DNA of 64,000 bases from Glandiceps talaboti (GCF_964340395.1 NC_135554.1:5916475-5980474); one strand, 5' to 3'; shown: positions 35,701 through 47,400, counted from the first letter of the stretch. Numbers and translations are program-made. The notes: generated by a model not told the origin, from the sequence alone.

Positions 35701-37866
35701 GGAGGAGGACATTAAATCGATTTTCACAAATTAACACTAGATAAACCAAAAGTGTATTGATGCACATTTGATATTTCCCTAATGTTCACTGACATCACAA
35801 AAATGAGAAATTTACTGCAGCCATGAATTTAAGATATTCAAAAGTAGGATCTCTTCCCTTGTATTCAGGAAATTCAACTATCTCATTTGCATTTCGTTTT
35901 TACATCCCGTAAGGGTACGGGAGGTATTAAAAGGGGAATGTCTGTCTGTGTGTCTGTCTGTGTGTCTGTCTGTCTGTCCGTGTGTGTGTCTGTGTCATCA
36001 TTTATAATGAAATTTGGAATATATAATCTTTAGGGTAATGGCTAGACCTGATTAGGTTTTGAGCCAGATCTGTTAATGTTTAATTAGAGAAATTTGCATA
36101 TTAATGAAATCAACTAATTAAGCAATATCTTAAGACTGCATACTTCAATTTCAATACAATTCAGTACATACATTAACCATAACAAATTGTGTATGTCCTA
36201 AAAAGTTAGTTGATGTACCTTACAGTGTTAATGAATAATTTGCATAATTAATGATTTTTGATAATTAGGCTATATCTTAAGAATGCATACTTCAATTTCA
36301 ATACAATTTAGTACATATGTTACACATAAGAGAGTGCATATCTCCTATAAAAGTTGTTGATTTGGTTTGAAGATTTAGTGAATAATTTGCACAATTAACT
36401 ATTTTCGGTAATAAGGCTATATCTTAAAACTGTATACTTGAATTTCAATATAATTTAGTACATATGTTAACCAAAACAAAGCGGATATATAAAATATTTG
36501 ATATAGCTTAGTCAGTTGTAATGACAAAATTGCATAATTAATTATTTTAGGTAACTAGGTTGTATCTTAAAAATGCAAACTTCAAATTTCGTATAATATG
36601 ATACATATATCAACCATAATAATATGCACCTGTCCTATGAAGTTTGTTCCTACAACTTTTACCTTTAATGAGTATTTTGAATAATGAACGATATTCAGTA
36701 ATTAAGCAGTATCATGCAATCTTCAAATTCCGTATAATTTGGCACATACATTAACCTAAGAAAGCATGCTTGTCCAAAAACAAAACCTGTTACCATAGTT
36801 TTTTTTTAGTTTAATGAGTTATTTGCATAATTAGTGATTCCCTTACGGGAGGCATTCAGTTTAAATCTGGTTAGTTTTGTTTTAGGAAAGGGAATGTTTT
36901 GACATGTTCATAATTTTAGTACATTTCATATTTTGACCATAGTATTTCCTACTTTGATTAAAGGTAAACTTTTCTCATGGAATTCAAACCACATGAGTCA
37001 ATCTGATTAAAATCCGATGTAGATGTCGGCTAATCCGCTCATTGTTATTTTACTTCGGTAGAGGTTGCCATCAAGTCGAAAACGTAAACAATTATAACGA
37101 AGGTCAATTCAGGCAAAAATACCGAGGTAAAATAACAATGAACGATTAGCTGACATCTACGTCGGATTTTAATCAGATTGCACATGAGTATACTTTAAGT
37201 CAATTAAGAAAACTAGAATTCGTATTGATCATTTATCGATCATATTGTTGGGAACGGTCAAACGGGCATAACTTCTCCTCAAGACTTCATTTGATTTGCA
37301 TTAATTATTTAGCCATTGAAATTCATTATGTAAGTTTGGACTTCAATGAAAATAACACGATTTTAGACTGCAGAGCAGAGAGGAGTGAACGTGTGTTTTG
37401 CAGTGCTTCTCTGGCTTAGATATCTGTTTGGTGTCCGTTAAGCTAAATTCCTTAAGTCCAATGTGATCCCATATGTTCAGGTGAATATATGATAGTGATT
37501 CTAGCATAGTTACATGATCTACCAGCGAGGTGTGGAGGTCAAAAATAACAAATTCATCGCCCAATCATGAACCGGACATCAATAAACTACGAGATGGAAG
37601 TAAGTGAGAATAAAAAATGTTCATACATGTTCGCCTTTCATAATTGGTCTCCAAACCATCTTAAATTCATAGTCGTCCAAAACGCCTGTACTGTTGTTGA
37701 CGTGTTCAATAGCTCGCTCAGCAAAGTGCACAAGTCCTCCGTATAAACCATCGTAGTCATCTGGGAATAAGCCACCGATGTACAGAGGTGTCTTTGCATT
37801 TGTCATCTTGGTAAGGTTACATAGAATGAACATAACGAGCAAAGATGAAACTGAACATGGTTTCAT
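21946..37866 (-). CDS. GABA-B-receptor-like class C GPCR, 17 exons, 807 residues
   Basis: Exons (minus strand, first to last): 37627-37866, 35374-35511, 34395-34556, 30789-30893, 30224-30289, 29859-30047, 29093-29335, 28621-28684, 28083-28169, 27406-27556, 27004-27136, 26636-26752, 25613-25735, 24556-24733, 23968-24131, 23356-23496, 21946-22068. All junctions are GT/AG, all phases agree, and the total is 2424 nt ending at TGA 21946-21948. Residues 1-25 are a signal peptide. About 28-445 form the Venus-flytrap domain (YIGGLFP; SWKRVSVVFQD; ARITILGLF-type RITILGLFEQAA; YVYILPGWF; YDMIWTVALALN; GPTVIEQLQ). Seven membrane spans lie at about 448-717, with the class C C-terminal motif FVPK at residues 717-720. 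The ~87-residue tail ends in a helical KQGLLREMKLIL segment. The family signals through Gi/o as a dimer at the plasma membrane. Sushi domains are absent. Residues aligned with the GABA-contact positions are mostly changed, so the ligand is unknown. Confidence 0.88.
22929..23203 (-). other. Unassigned open frame inside the last intron of the GABA-B-like gene
   Basis: About 90 codons are open from 23203 to a TAG at 22929-22931, with protein-like composition (NPGAILKTSEYKNHF, HFEMEVHVTNLSVLG, NKIPLVIQMKG). It cannot be spliced in frame after exon 16: the only nearby acceptor (CAG near 23204) gives a stop within 13 codons. I do not recognise the family. It may be a fragment of a retrocopied or mobile-element gene. 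Confidence 0.25.
23770..23850. repeat. (CAAC)n-type microsatellite
   Basis: Imperfect caacc/aacc tetranucleotide array within the intron after exon 15 of the GABA-B-like gene. Confidence 0.85.
28328..28374. repeat. (GC)n(GT)n microsatellite
   Basis: Alternating GC then GT run, followed by a G-rich stretch, in an intron of the GABA-B-like gene. Confidence 0.8.
29530..29700. repeat. (TCTG)n microsatellite, two blocks
   Basis: Two blocks of TCTG repeats at about 29535-29572 and 29668-29698, separated by degenerate TCTGTC-like sequence. Confidence 0.85.
32800..32880 (-). repeat. Dispersed repeat with CGAGTCCCGGATTACTCTG
   Basis: The segment around AGAATCGAGTCCCGGATTAC recurs inverted at about 61780-61850 (CAGAGTAATCTGGGACTCG). 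It is short and of unknown class. Confidence 0.45.
33110..33830 (-). mobile_element. 5'-truncated fragment of a second LINE family
   Basis: The minus-strand frame at 33553-33827 encodes the C-terminal end of a LINE reverse-transcriptase protein: LRILDIHKLCKYQTCMF, SYPTRSALS, and the hallmark KHWNSLPTNLK. The element ends with a short (AATTC)n tail at 33111-33128. It differs from the L2-like element at 13-16 kb in sequence and tail. It is inert and lies in the third intron of the GABA-B-like gene. Confidence 0.7.
34111..34219. mobile_element. ~109-bp foldback MITE
   Basis: Inverted arms: GAGATGGAATATCTCAC near 34122-34138 and GTGAGATATTCCATCTC at 34192-34208, with less exact outer extensions. 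Followed by a poly(G) run. Confidence 0.65.
34968..35325. mobile_element. Foldback repeat family, copy 1
   Basis: A palindromic part (34968-35117) has arms ATTATTCCCCAATATTTTTC and its complement. It is joined to a unique part with GACGTAGACACGTGTTGTCG and GGCTCGTGCATAGTATAAT. Related copies are at 45240-45470 (same strand) and 58860-59165 (inverted). It ends about 50 bp from exon 2 of the GABA-B-like gene, so the open frame there reads into the repeat. Confidence 0.65.
35906..36853. mobile_element. HINE/pearl-like element: microsatellite plus ~130-bp tandem monomers
   Basis: It begins with the hairpin CCCGTAAGGGTACGGG, then a (TCTG)n/(TGTG)n microsatellite. About six degenerate monomers of ~130 bp follow, recognisable by ATTAGGCTATATCTTAA, CATACTTCAATTTC and TAATTTGCATAATTA. 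It ends CCCTTACGGGAGGC. There is no coding capacity. Helitron-associated (HINE) and bivalve 'pearl' elements share this layout of end hairpin, microsatellite and core tandem repeats; membership is an inference. Confidence 0.55.
36999..37180. mobile_element. 182-bp foldback MITE with 9-bp target duplication
   Basis: The ends are CAATCTGATTAAAATCCGAT and its inverted copy. The 9-mer CACATGAGT flanks both sides (36990-36998 and 37181-37189). The arms are nearly the full length of the element. A 9-bp duplication with long inverted arms is typical of Mutator-like elements; that class is inferred. Same family as 53995-54269 and 19376-19480. Confidence 0.8.
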
Positions 37867-37886
37867 TGTCTTGATGTATGCATGTG

Positions 37887-37907
37887 CTATTTTTTATGCA
37901 TATAAAC
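37887..37907 (-). promoter_or_regulatory. TATA-like sequence upstream of the GABA-B-like start codon
   Basis: Minus strand reads TTTATATGCATAAAAAATAG 21-41 bp upstream of the ATG. Such sequence is common in AT-rich DNA, so this is only a candidate. Confidence 0.2.
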
Positions 37908-38334
37908 GTTAGGTTTGGAACTTTACTAGACAGAATTATCGTTATGAGGTAAAAACCTTGTCACAACTACATGTATTCATTCGCCATGTATCAATACATT
38001 ATGGATGAGGAGAATGGATAGAGTTCGTGGGTTAGTAGCTACTTCATAACAATTTGTATTTGACTACCATTGACAATAAGAAGTGATTACTTACTTTTTA
38101 TTAATTCATAATAGTAAAATGATAATAAAGGCCCCTTACATACATTAACTTTTCAAAAGAAGTGCATCAAATGATAGCCGTTTAAAAACTCGTCCGCCAA
38201 GGTTAGTATAAGCGATAAGAGCTTATACATACATGTCTCACTTTACATTTGTCATCTTGGTAAAGTTACACACAGTGAAAGCTACCATAAAATAAATATT
38301 ACTCGTTTTTACCTTCCGTAAAGGATGGTTATGG

Positions 38335-38361
38335 CATGATGATGATAATGATGATGATGAC

Positions 38362-38424
<63 letters not shown>

Positions 38425-38532
38425 GATGATGATGATGATGGTGTTTTGTTGTTGTTGTTGTTGTTGTTGTGTTGCGTGTGTGCCCGTGTGTCTGTCTGTC
38501 TGTCTGTTTGTCTGTGTGCGCGCGCGCGAGTG

Positions 38533-38570
<38 letters not shown>

Positions 38571-38575
38571 TGTAT
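38335..38575. repeat. (ATG)n, (TTG)n, (TCTG)n, (GT)n microsatellite cluster
   Basis: Compound microsatellite in the right segmental duplication, longer than its counterpart at 21158-21340. Overlapping ORFs are low-complexity artefacts. Confidence 0.95.
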
Positions 38576-39129
38576 ACTCGGAAATGAAATTGTGGTACAA
38601 ACTGCACACTTTCTTTACGACTATTGCTAGAACTGATGAGGTTTTTGTAAACACCACTATCATAAGTGAGGCATTTACATAAATAGCGATTTTCGGTAAT
38701 TAGGCGAGATCTTAAAAGATAGTACACACTCAATCAAATTTCATATAATTTCGTACATACATTGATAGTAACAAAGTGCTTGTGCCGTATAAAGCATTTT
38801 GATATAGCAATGGCTAATTTTCATAATTAATGGTTTTCTTTAATTAGACAATGTCTTTTGAACGCACGTTTTTATATATCAATCCCAAACAAGTTCTCTG
38901 CATGGAGTTAGCAATCAGCTCCAATGGTATTATATCTGTTCTTCATGTGTTAGTCGTCTTGGGCGCGTGGGTTAAAACGTAACGTAGTAATAAAGACATG
39001 TCATCGATCCTAGGATCTCATTGCTCAGTCTCCTTTATACTAGTATATCAATGTTCTAAACCAAATATTAAAATTGAGAGACTGTGTTGTCATAAACGAG
39101 TCGTATGGCACCTATTGTACGACTGTCAA

Positions 39130-39243
39130 TCAGTAAATAACTGCACTTTCAGACTTGAGTCGTGGATACAACCTCTCATTCAAGTTAACAAATGATTCCA
39201 TGCTGCTCAATATTAATTTCATCTCCCACAGAAGTTCTTGTTT
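39130..39243 (-). pseudogene. Isolated last-exon copy of a GABA-B-like receptor
   Basis: Acceptor ttctttcag precedes KQELLWEMKLILSSMES, matching the last exon of the intact gene (KQGLLREMKLILSNMER). It keeps an open frame to a TGA at 39130-39132. The end differs: one extra T changes the final residues from VITD to VIY. No preceding exon is found upstream, where the MAM gene begins. It is either the 3' relic of a lost tandem neighbour or part of a duplicated intergenic block. Confidence 0.75.
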
Positions 39244-39550
39244 CTGAAAGAAAAGAAACCATTATTGGAACAAAAAAGCGAAATGTAGAATCCCTCAGGC
39301 TAGAATGATTAAAAAGACATTCATGTGTCCACGTTTTAAAAAGTATTGAATATAAAGGAACCATTAAAAACGTAGATAAACATACAGCTGGGATTGTTTT
39401 GTCACACCCAGCTGTATGAAAAGAGTAATAACAAGTCTTTTCCCACATAGATTGATTTGCAAAGCTTTATAACTACAATGTACTCCTGAAGACTCGTCGC
39501 TAAAAGGTCACATTGAAACATTCAAACAGCGAATTCAAAGTAAGTATTTA

Positions 39551-39741
39551 AGCGATAAACCACCCCCTGGGGATGGTATACCAAGAGGTCTTGACCAGTG
39601 AACGAAATGTATGCACGAGCGATAGCGAGGTCACTGGTCAAAACCGAGTGGTATACCTTCCCCAGGGAGTATTTAATCGCTATGAGGTCATCACAGGTCA
39701 AAACCGAGTGGTGTACCTTCCCCAGCGAGTGGTTTATCGCT
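39551..39741. mobile_element. Foldback MITE with three arm copies
   Basis: One arm AGCGATAAACCACCCCCTGG is followed by two inverted arms. The first contains TCAAAACCGAGTGGTATACC and ends TTTAATCGCT. The second contains TCAAAACCGAGTGGTGTACC and ends TTTATCGCT. The extra arm is a local tandem duplication. Confidence 0.65.
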
Positions 39742-40269
39742 ATTATATTATACCATTAAATTGAAAATATCGGAAACAAGTTAAGAACTAAGGTTTTCTA
39801 GTGCCCCCTGTGCCCAATTTGCATAACAATAACGCTGCTTTCTAGCAAGACAGCTGATATCTGGGTCTCAACCATGACATGAACGCCGTGCAGCGACTGG
39901 ATTTATTTTATCTGCTAGTCGTTTAGCTATGGATAATTTGTACGTTGATCGGCTCATTAAAAGTGTACAGTAATGAATAAACAACCTGTTTGACTCAAGG
40001 TATAAACTTGAAGTTGTTTATTGAATACAGCATGCTTCGTGCCCGGTCGACATCGCAACTCGGTGGAATGACATGGCGGCAGGTTGATATTTACAATATA
40101 TTTATATTACTGAAAGTTACGTCAGTAGATTTTCGGGTTTGAGGTTTCCCTCTCGGATTGATGACTGATACTCTGGGATAGGATTCCAGACAAATTTTTA
40201 TTTAGATTAATGGTAAATCGGCCATTATAAGCTCTTACACTTGCTTCATTTTTTAACAGACAGACATGA

Positions 40270-40490
40270 CAGCTCCCCCCCCGGGGGGGGGGGGTACTCC
40301 CACCTATTGGGTATACGTATATGTGCCACCCTTTGGGGTAGGGTTTTTCGCTCTTTGGTCTAACATGGGTACCAGAGCTAATGAGTCTAAAATGGGGTCC
40401 ACATTTTCACATTTATTGGGTCTGGTCTAAAATGGGGTATTGGTTTTGGGTCAAAATTGGTCTAAAATGGATGATGATGGGTTATGCCTC
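40270..40490. repeat. Dispersed repeat beginning with a C8/G12 palindrome and TACTCCC
   Basis: A block of C's and a block of G's are followed by TACTCCCACCTATTGGG and three GGTCTAAAATGGGG-type units. I recall similar G-rich/TACTCCC repeats from other marine invertebrate genomes, but cannot name the family here. Confidence 0.4.
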
Positions 40491-41467
40491 GAGTCAACAC
40501 TGCCACGTGTCATGATGATCACATCCTTGCCAGGGTTATTGGTTTTATAAACTTCCTTTAGATGACGTGTCACATAACATCTCTCTACTCAAAATAATGA
40601 TGGCTTAATACTCAGGATGTCATGTTATGTATTTGTTGATGTCAAAATAGTAAACTACTAACTACTATTACTTGTTCCTTTACGTTTGAGTGCTTCTTTT
40701 ATTCATTTTCTCCACTTTATTTAAGATTACAAGATAAAAACAGCATCTTCTACATTTTGCATGGTGTTTCAAACAGTATTGTTCATGTATACAGAACTAT
40801 ATAGTCCTTATAGCATTATAGTAACTTGGATTTCTCCAAACTATTAATATGTTTAAATGTTCCATGGAATGGATATAAAGTAACGAAACATTTCTATTAA
40901 AAGATATTTTAAAAATTGAAGCGTGTATCTATAAAAGGACCACAGTCACATATGGCATACGTGTAACAAAATAGGTTTTACTCAAAAAGTGTTCGAAATT
41001 ATAAAATGATACGTAATTTTGTATTCTGTCGCACAGGTATACGGAGAGGCATCCAGATATGTATGCAACAATGCTGCTGTTACCCTGTTAAAATAGACAA
41101 TAATAGAAATAATATTATTAGTTAGGAGTCATTGATTCATGACACGATAGATTAGTGTTTGTACTGTCAACTTCTATTCATGACTTTAAGCAACGGAAAA
41201 TGCAGTGCAATCTAATGTAAGGGAATACTATGTTTGGTGTATAGTATAAGTTCAGTGTTATGTAATCCTAAAATAAGAAACTTTCATTTAGAGGCAAAGA
41301 AATGTAATGATAAATGGCAAAAGGTACATTTCCGGAAGAGTCAATCGTGCTATCCTGCCGAATGTGCCTTATCTTTAACGACATAATGTAGTAAATCTGA
41401 GTTCTGCTTATCAATAGAAGATCGTGTAAGTTGTCCTTTAATGTAAAACTAAACATCTGTTTATTAC

Positions 41468-44400
41468 CTTATTGGGTGACTCTGAATCCAGTTTTGAAAA
41501 GTCCTCGTCTTGTTCAAAACACAGTCTTGAACGGCTGAAAACAGTAATTTGAGTTATGCGTCAAATAAAAAGTGGTAAGGCTTGACCAGTCCTACTCACT
41601 TGAACTAAAGCCACCATTACTTAAGGGTTTTGGCATATTTCAATATTAAAATGCATATTTTCAACTTTTACGCACAGCATCTAAAGGCAATAAATGGCCC
41701 AAGGCTGGGGAAATATTACAAGTAGCTACATTTAGCAGGTGACATTTTAAAACCACTGGCATTTAACACGTTGAAAATTCAATGTTAGCTGTAGTTGAAG
41801 CCACAACTTTTAAACCCCACTTGCATATTGACTATTTCCATGCTAATGGGGAATCTCTTTATTTTGCATTAATTTGTCATCTAACAACATTGATGATTAT
41901 GTTTATTCCACTGATAAGCATGACATTTGTCACAATTAATATTGATAAGAATTAAAATTTGATATAAATTAGAATTTCACTTTTTTTAAATTCTGGAGGA
42001 AATTTATTCTAAACAATCTTGTTCAAATAGTTAACTTCCGAGGCTGGCGGATTATTTGTTTCCGATGACATGTGACTTCAGAACGTTGGGGGTAGGCTGG
42101 TCCGAAGTTTATTTTATTGCATTTTATGTTTTTGCATTTTTCTTTGAGAAATTGCTTTAAAACTACAACAAGTTACTCATTGGTCACAATATACTTTTGG
42201 GGTAGTTTGATAAGATTATAAAATATTTAAACGAAGGCAAGTGTATGTGAAGTAGACGAATACAATATGCAGAATATACTTTACAATTTAAACACTGAAA
42301 AGACCTGGTTATTCTGGAACGGTATTTAAAAAAGTGACCAAAGATACTGTGGCAAAGAAATTTACACGAACATAGAAGTAATTCACACATTTAGCCAGTT
42401 TTAATGTAAACAAACATTTGGTGCTGGGGGCTTAACCTGGGAACGGTCAAGTTATCGTACACATCCAATTTGTTTATTTGGTCTTAAAAATAATGACTAA
42501 GGATTGTCACTTGACGACAAGTTAGTACTTACATGACGAGTTGATCTCTCCGGACGTATAGAGCAATAACTATAGCAATAATTAACGCAACGACGATGAC
42601 AATAATAACCACACCAACTATTACACCTGTATTGTTATTACCTGTAAATAGTGAATGCATCATAAAGATAGATCAAAATACTAATAAGAATTAGTTAAAG
42701 TAGCAAATCAATACATACTAATACTTACAGGTTATATAATAATTAAAAGTAATCAGAAGATGTAAGTAGTATAAAACACACAAATAAACACGCAATTAGG
42801 CAAAATAAGAAACATGAGTCACAAAGTTTTAGTGGGCACATTTTTTTTTATTATATTGCAAGCATTCGAGGATTTGCTCAACAAGACTAGAACTGATACA
42901 CAATTATTCTCCATAATATAGGTCCAATAGCTTTTCACTTTACTTTGATTTACGTATGAAACAATTCTTACTGCCGGCTTACGTAGCATCAACTTTCAGG
43001 AATACTCACTTGATGTACTTGGTTTAGCTTCGGCAGGAATGATGTCATCACATGTATTACCATCTAAATAAATATCATCCACTGCAATGTCTCCTTGGTT
43101 ACCAGATCCACGTATTCCCTCCAAGACGATCTGGATTAACAACATTTAATTGCGTTAAAAGGCAAAATTAGCATTTTTCAAAAGCACAAGTAATTATATC
43201 CACATTTTGCTGATATTCCTTCTAATGTATGAACATTGTTTGCCATACTAATATAAGTGTTAAAATAGTTCGTCCATCCAGGTCACTATAAGCCATCTGT
43301 TCTTTCCAAGAGAAAGGACCACTACCATGTACACTTACACTAGACAGCAGTAGCTTTCAACTATGATATAAATACACACTAGCACATGGCATGACTTCTT
43401 AATATAAAAAGTACAACATACCGCTTCATCATCAAATCCAACAAATGGCACCTGTGCTTGTTTCCATATATCTTGTTCCGTCTGTGGACCACTGAGAGTC
43501 CACAGCAACCTGTCTGAGTCCGGTCCTATTATTGTGTGTCGTAAAATAACTCGTAAGGTGCCTATGTTTTTACCACTCATGTGATACCAAAATGTCAGAC
43601 ATTTGAAAGTCGACATAAATGGTATATTGTTCATCTGGGCATTGTCACCTTTTGACCCTCCTGACACATCAAACAGTGCATAGTGACCTGAGGAAAAAAA
43701 ATTAAGAGATGTATGAAAACATTGACAACCTTCAGTTTTGAGTTCGAAAGAAGTTGTTTGAGTCTTATCCTGCCAATTAAATCTAACATCAGTCGCATTA
43801 TCAATCAATCAATCAATCAATCAAACAATTTATATAGCGCCTGAATCCATTACTCAGAATGTTCAAAGGCACTTTACAGGACACTAAAAATAGTTCTTAT
43901 CAAAATGCTCTCATAAAAAAGATGAGTCTTAATGTCTTTCCTGAACTTGTCCAGGGTTGGTGATTGACGCAGAGCAACCGGAAGACTGTTCCATAATTGC
44001 GGGGCAGCTCGTGAAAAAGCACGTTCACCATAGGATTTAAGTTTGCAGGGTGGGATGTGTAATAGACCTTTGTTGTTAGAGCGAAGTACACGTGGAGCAT
44101 GCTTATAACTGATCAGATCCGATATGTAACTAGGTGCAGCATTGTTGAGAGCTTTGTAGGTCATCAAGAGTATTTTGTAATGTATTCTGTAGTAGACTGG
44201 TAGCCAATGTAGATCCTTGAGAACTGGGGAGATATGATCTGATTTCTTGCGGCGTGAAACAATTCTGGCCGCTGTGTTTTGAGCGTGTTGTAGATGAGTA
44301 ATGTCTTTAGATGCTAAACCATATAAGAGTCCATTACAGTAATCCAGTTTGCATGAGACAAGAGCATGGACTAGATTTTCACATGCTTCACTTGTCAGAT

Positions 44401-47400
44401 AGCGACGAATGCGACCAATTTTTCGAAGATTGTAATAGATCGAATTGCATGTTATGGTAATGTGCTTCCTAAGAGTGTGTTTATCATCGAAGGTTACACG
44501 AATATTGCGTGCATAGTTAACCAAGTCAACAGAACATGATCCAATGTTTATACTGTCAATGGGACGGGGTATGCGCATAAACTGAGACCTAATGAGTAGT
44601 ACCTCAGTTTTACCATCATTTAGTTGAAGTTTGTTTTGTGTCATCCATGATTTTATGTCCAGTACTGCAGTCTCCATCTTGGCAACAGTGGTGGATGTGT
44701 CAGCCAAAGCAAAGCCTTCATATAGTTGATTGTCATCAGCATATTGTATAAAATTCAAATCATGACGTCTTAATAGGGTGGCAAGTGGAGAAATGTAGAT
44801 GCAAAATAGCAGTGGGCCTAGCACAGAGCCCTGGGGTACGCCATATTGTAGATGTTGTGCTTTGGAGGTGTTGCCTGATATCAATACTGATTGATGTCGG
44901 TTCTGTAGGTATGATTTAAACCATTGCAGTGGGATGCCGGTAATGCCGAGGTTTGATAATCTTGAAATGAGTATGTTGTGGTCTATTGTATCGAAAGCAG
45001 CTGACAAATCTAGAAGAACAAGTAGTACACATTGTCCTTTGTCAAGTGCTATACAGATGTCGTTGTTTACTTTGATGAGTGCTGTCTCTGTGCTGTGGTG
45101 TTTCTGCTGTTATGTCTATACTGATGCCAGAAGGAGCTATTAGTGAATAATGAAATCTAGTGTATGCAGTTATCAGAGCACTATATATGTATCCTTACCC
45201 TTGGTACGGCACAACAACCCTATATTATACAGTGCCAACCCTTAGGTCATGAGTATTTTGAAAAAATATTGGAGAATAACATAATTATACTAGGGCCAGT
45301 AATATCAAGGCAAAGGCTATTTATGAACGTTTTGACTATTATTTCGAACACAGCAGAACCGGTGACGTAGACATGTGCTGTCGTAACATAGACGCGCGTT
45401 CTCGTGACGTAGAACGGCTAGAGTATATATTCCACATGTTATGTTCAATTTGGCTCGTGCATGGTATAATGTTGGTTAGCTGATAAAAAACACATTCCAG
45501 TTACTGCCTTTGCAGGTTTAAAGCATCCATAGTGAATTAAACCCTCTCCTACCAGGTCCCAAATTATACAGTTGGGTTGACTATAGGGCACAATCATTGT
45601 TTAAATCGTCCTCAGGGATTATAGCCTTTCAGAAACAACTGACAGCAGCAAGGCTCAAACGTTCAACCTCCAGATTATAAATCAGCCATTCAAACATTAT
45701 GAATCCATAAGTACTAATGACATCTTACAGTGGTTATATTTTATTTGAGTGAAATTTGGTATCGTGTTATTTAATCATGCTGAGACGGGTAATCGTGTAT
45801 GTGGTAAATGATATACGATGGTAATATATATTTATTTACCTTTATCTGTTCCGTAAGTGTGGTCAACCTGAGGGCCCGAGATTCCCCATTTGTTATTTCC
45901 AGAAGCAAGTCGCCAATCAAATTTATCTATACTGTCATCATGAACATTAACCCACATATCCAAGCCTGTCTCAAAGTCTGTTGATCCTGTAGAAAATGAC
46001 ATTATTAGACCAATGTAAACGTAGAGTGGTGAGACATCTATTCTAACACTGACTGAAATGTGCCATTACGTGATTAAATGTAAATCTTACAAACAAATAA
46101 GAGAAAGACCTGTACATATATCGTTAAACAGTATACTTCATTCCCTTATATACAAACAGATATATTTCTTCAATCATTCTCTGCTTTCACTGAATGCTTA
46201 CTATTCAAATGCTTGGATTTAACTATTTGCATATCTACTTATCTTCCCATGAAATTATTCACATCTACGTATTAATGAGTGAGTGAGTGACTGTAAACTC
46301 AGTCCCTCAGTCAGTCAGTCAGTCAGCCAGCCACGCAGCATATAGTTACCGTGAATATTGACACCAAAATTACCTAACCTCTGCCTGGACAGTTCCCATC
46401 TTTAACGTATAGATCATCCAGAGCCATGTCACCTTTCTCACTCGCTCCAACCCAATTTTCGTAAATCCATTTAAAGGGTACATTAGGGGTTTCATAGTAA
46501 CTGAGGGGGCTTCCAGCACGCACCCAATTATTACCCCAGGTAAAACCAATAGCAGCTGCAAACAAACGTCTGTATGTGACACCTTGGTAGTCATACTGTA
46601 ACGGAGATGTGAGAATTACACGTAAGTAATTATTTGTGGAACGAGGTTCGTACCACAAGCACATTCATAGAAAGAGGTGAATTACGTGTATTTTGGCAAT
46701 ATTAACGACATTGTCGGTTTTAGGCTTATCAAACATATATATGCATAGCAACCATGACCACGCACCTACCATCAACAAAAACATACGAGTGCTTTACAGA
46801 TAATAGTGTTGGAGAGTCATATGTACGAACATTCATGAAAAATGAACACGAATACGCCAAGCAACCAAGACATCGCAATTTGCCAAATTCAAATTGCAGT
46901 GTCGCTTTAAATGATAATAAGTCAAAGAGTCAGCCAAAAATGAAAACAACTGTGCCGTGTCTAGCATTAGTCATTGGCCCTTATAGGGGTACTTGTAGTT
47001 TTGCATTGGTTTTGCTATTGCTAAAGTCAAGGTAACTTGATAACTATTTTTTGTGCATTTGAATATAGTCTATCTTGTATCTTTTAATAAGAGTAAAACT
47101 AATGTAAAACCACCTGACCTCTTTATATACAGCCATAGTGCCTGCATCATGCCAATGATGATAATAAAATATAACACATTTTTTAACGGATTTGCTATCC
47201 CATTGTATTATTCCTGGTGAATTGACTGACCCATATTGACCTTCCTCCATTTCACTGGCGTCAACATAGATATAGTGACCTAGATAATAAAATACGATAT
47301 TTAGTAAATGAGTTTTAAAGTTTAAATATTCAATTTCTTAACGCTGAACAGCCAATTCATCAAGATTTATAGGTAATGCAGTGTTACGATGCGGTTAGGG

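Larger units (their letters stand above)
37628..39545. repeat. ~1.9-kb segmental duplication, right copy
   Basis: Partner of 20445-22340, in direct orientation. It contains the first exon and upstream region of the intact GABA-B-like gene and, at its other end, a last-exon copy at 39130-39243. Homology ends within ~10 bp of the MITE that starts at 39551. Confidence 0.9.

Noticed and set aside
38238-38733. Several ORFs of 78-141 codons over the ATG/TTG/GT repeats
   Set aside because: Homopolymeric Ser, Ile, Met and Cys runs from the microsatellite cluster; no conserved content.
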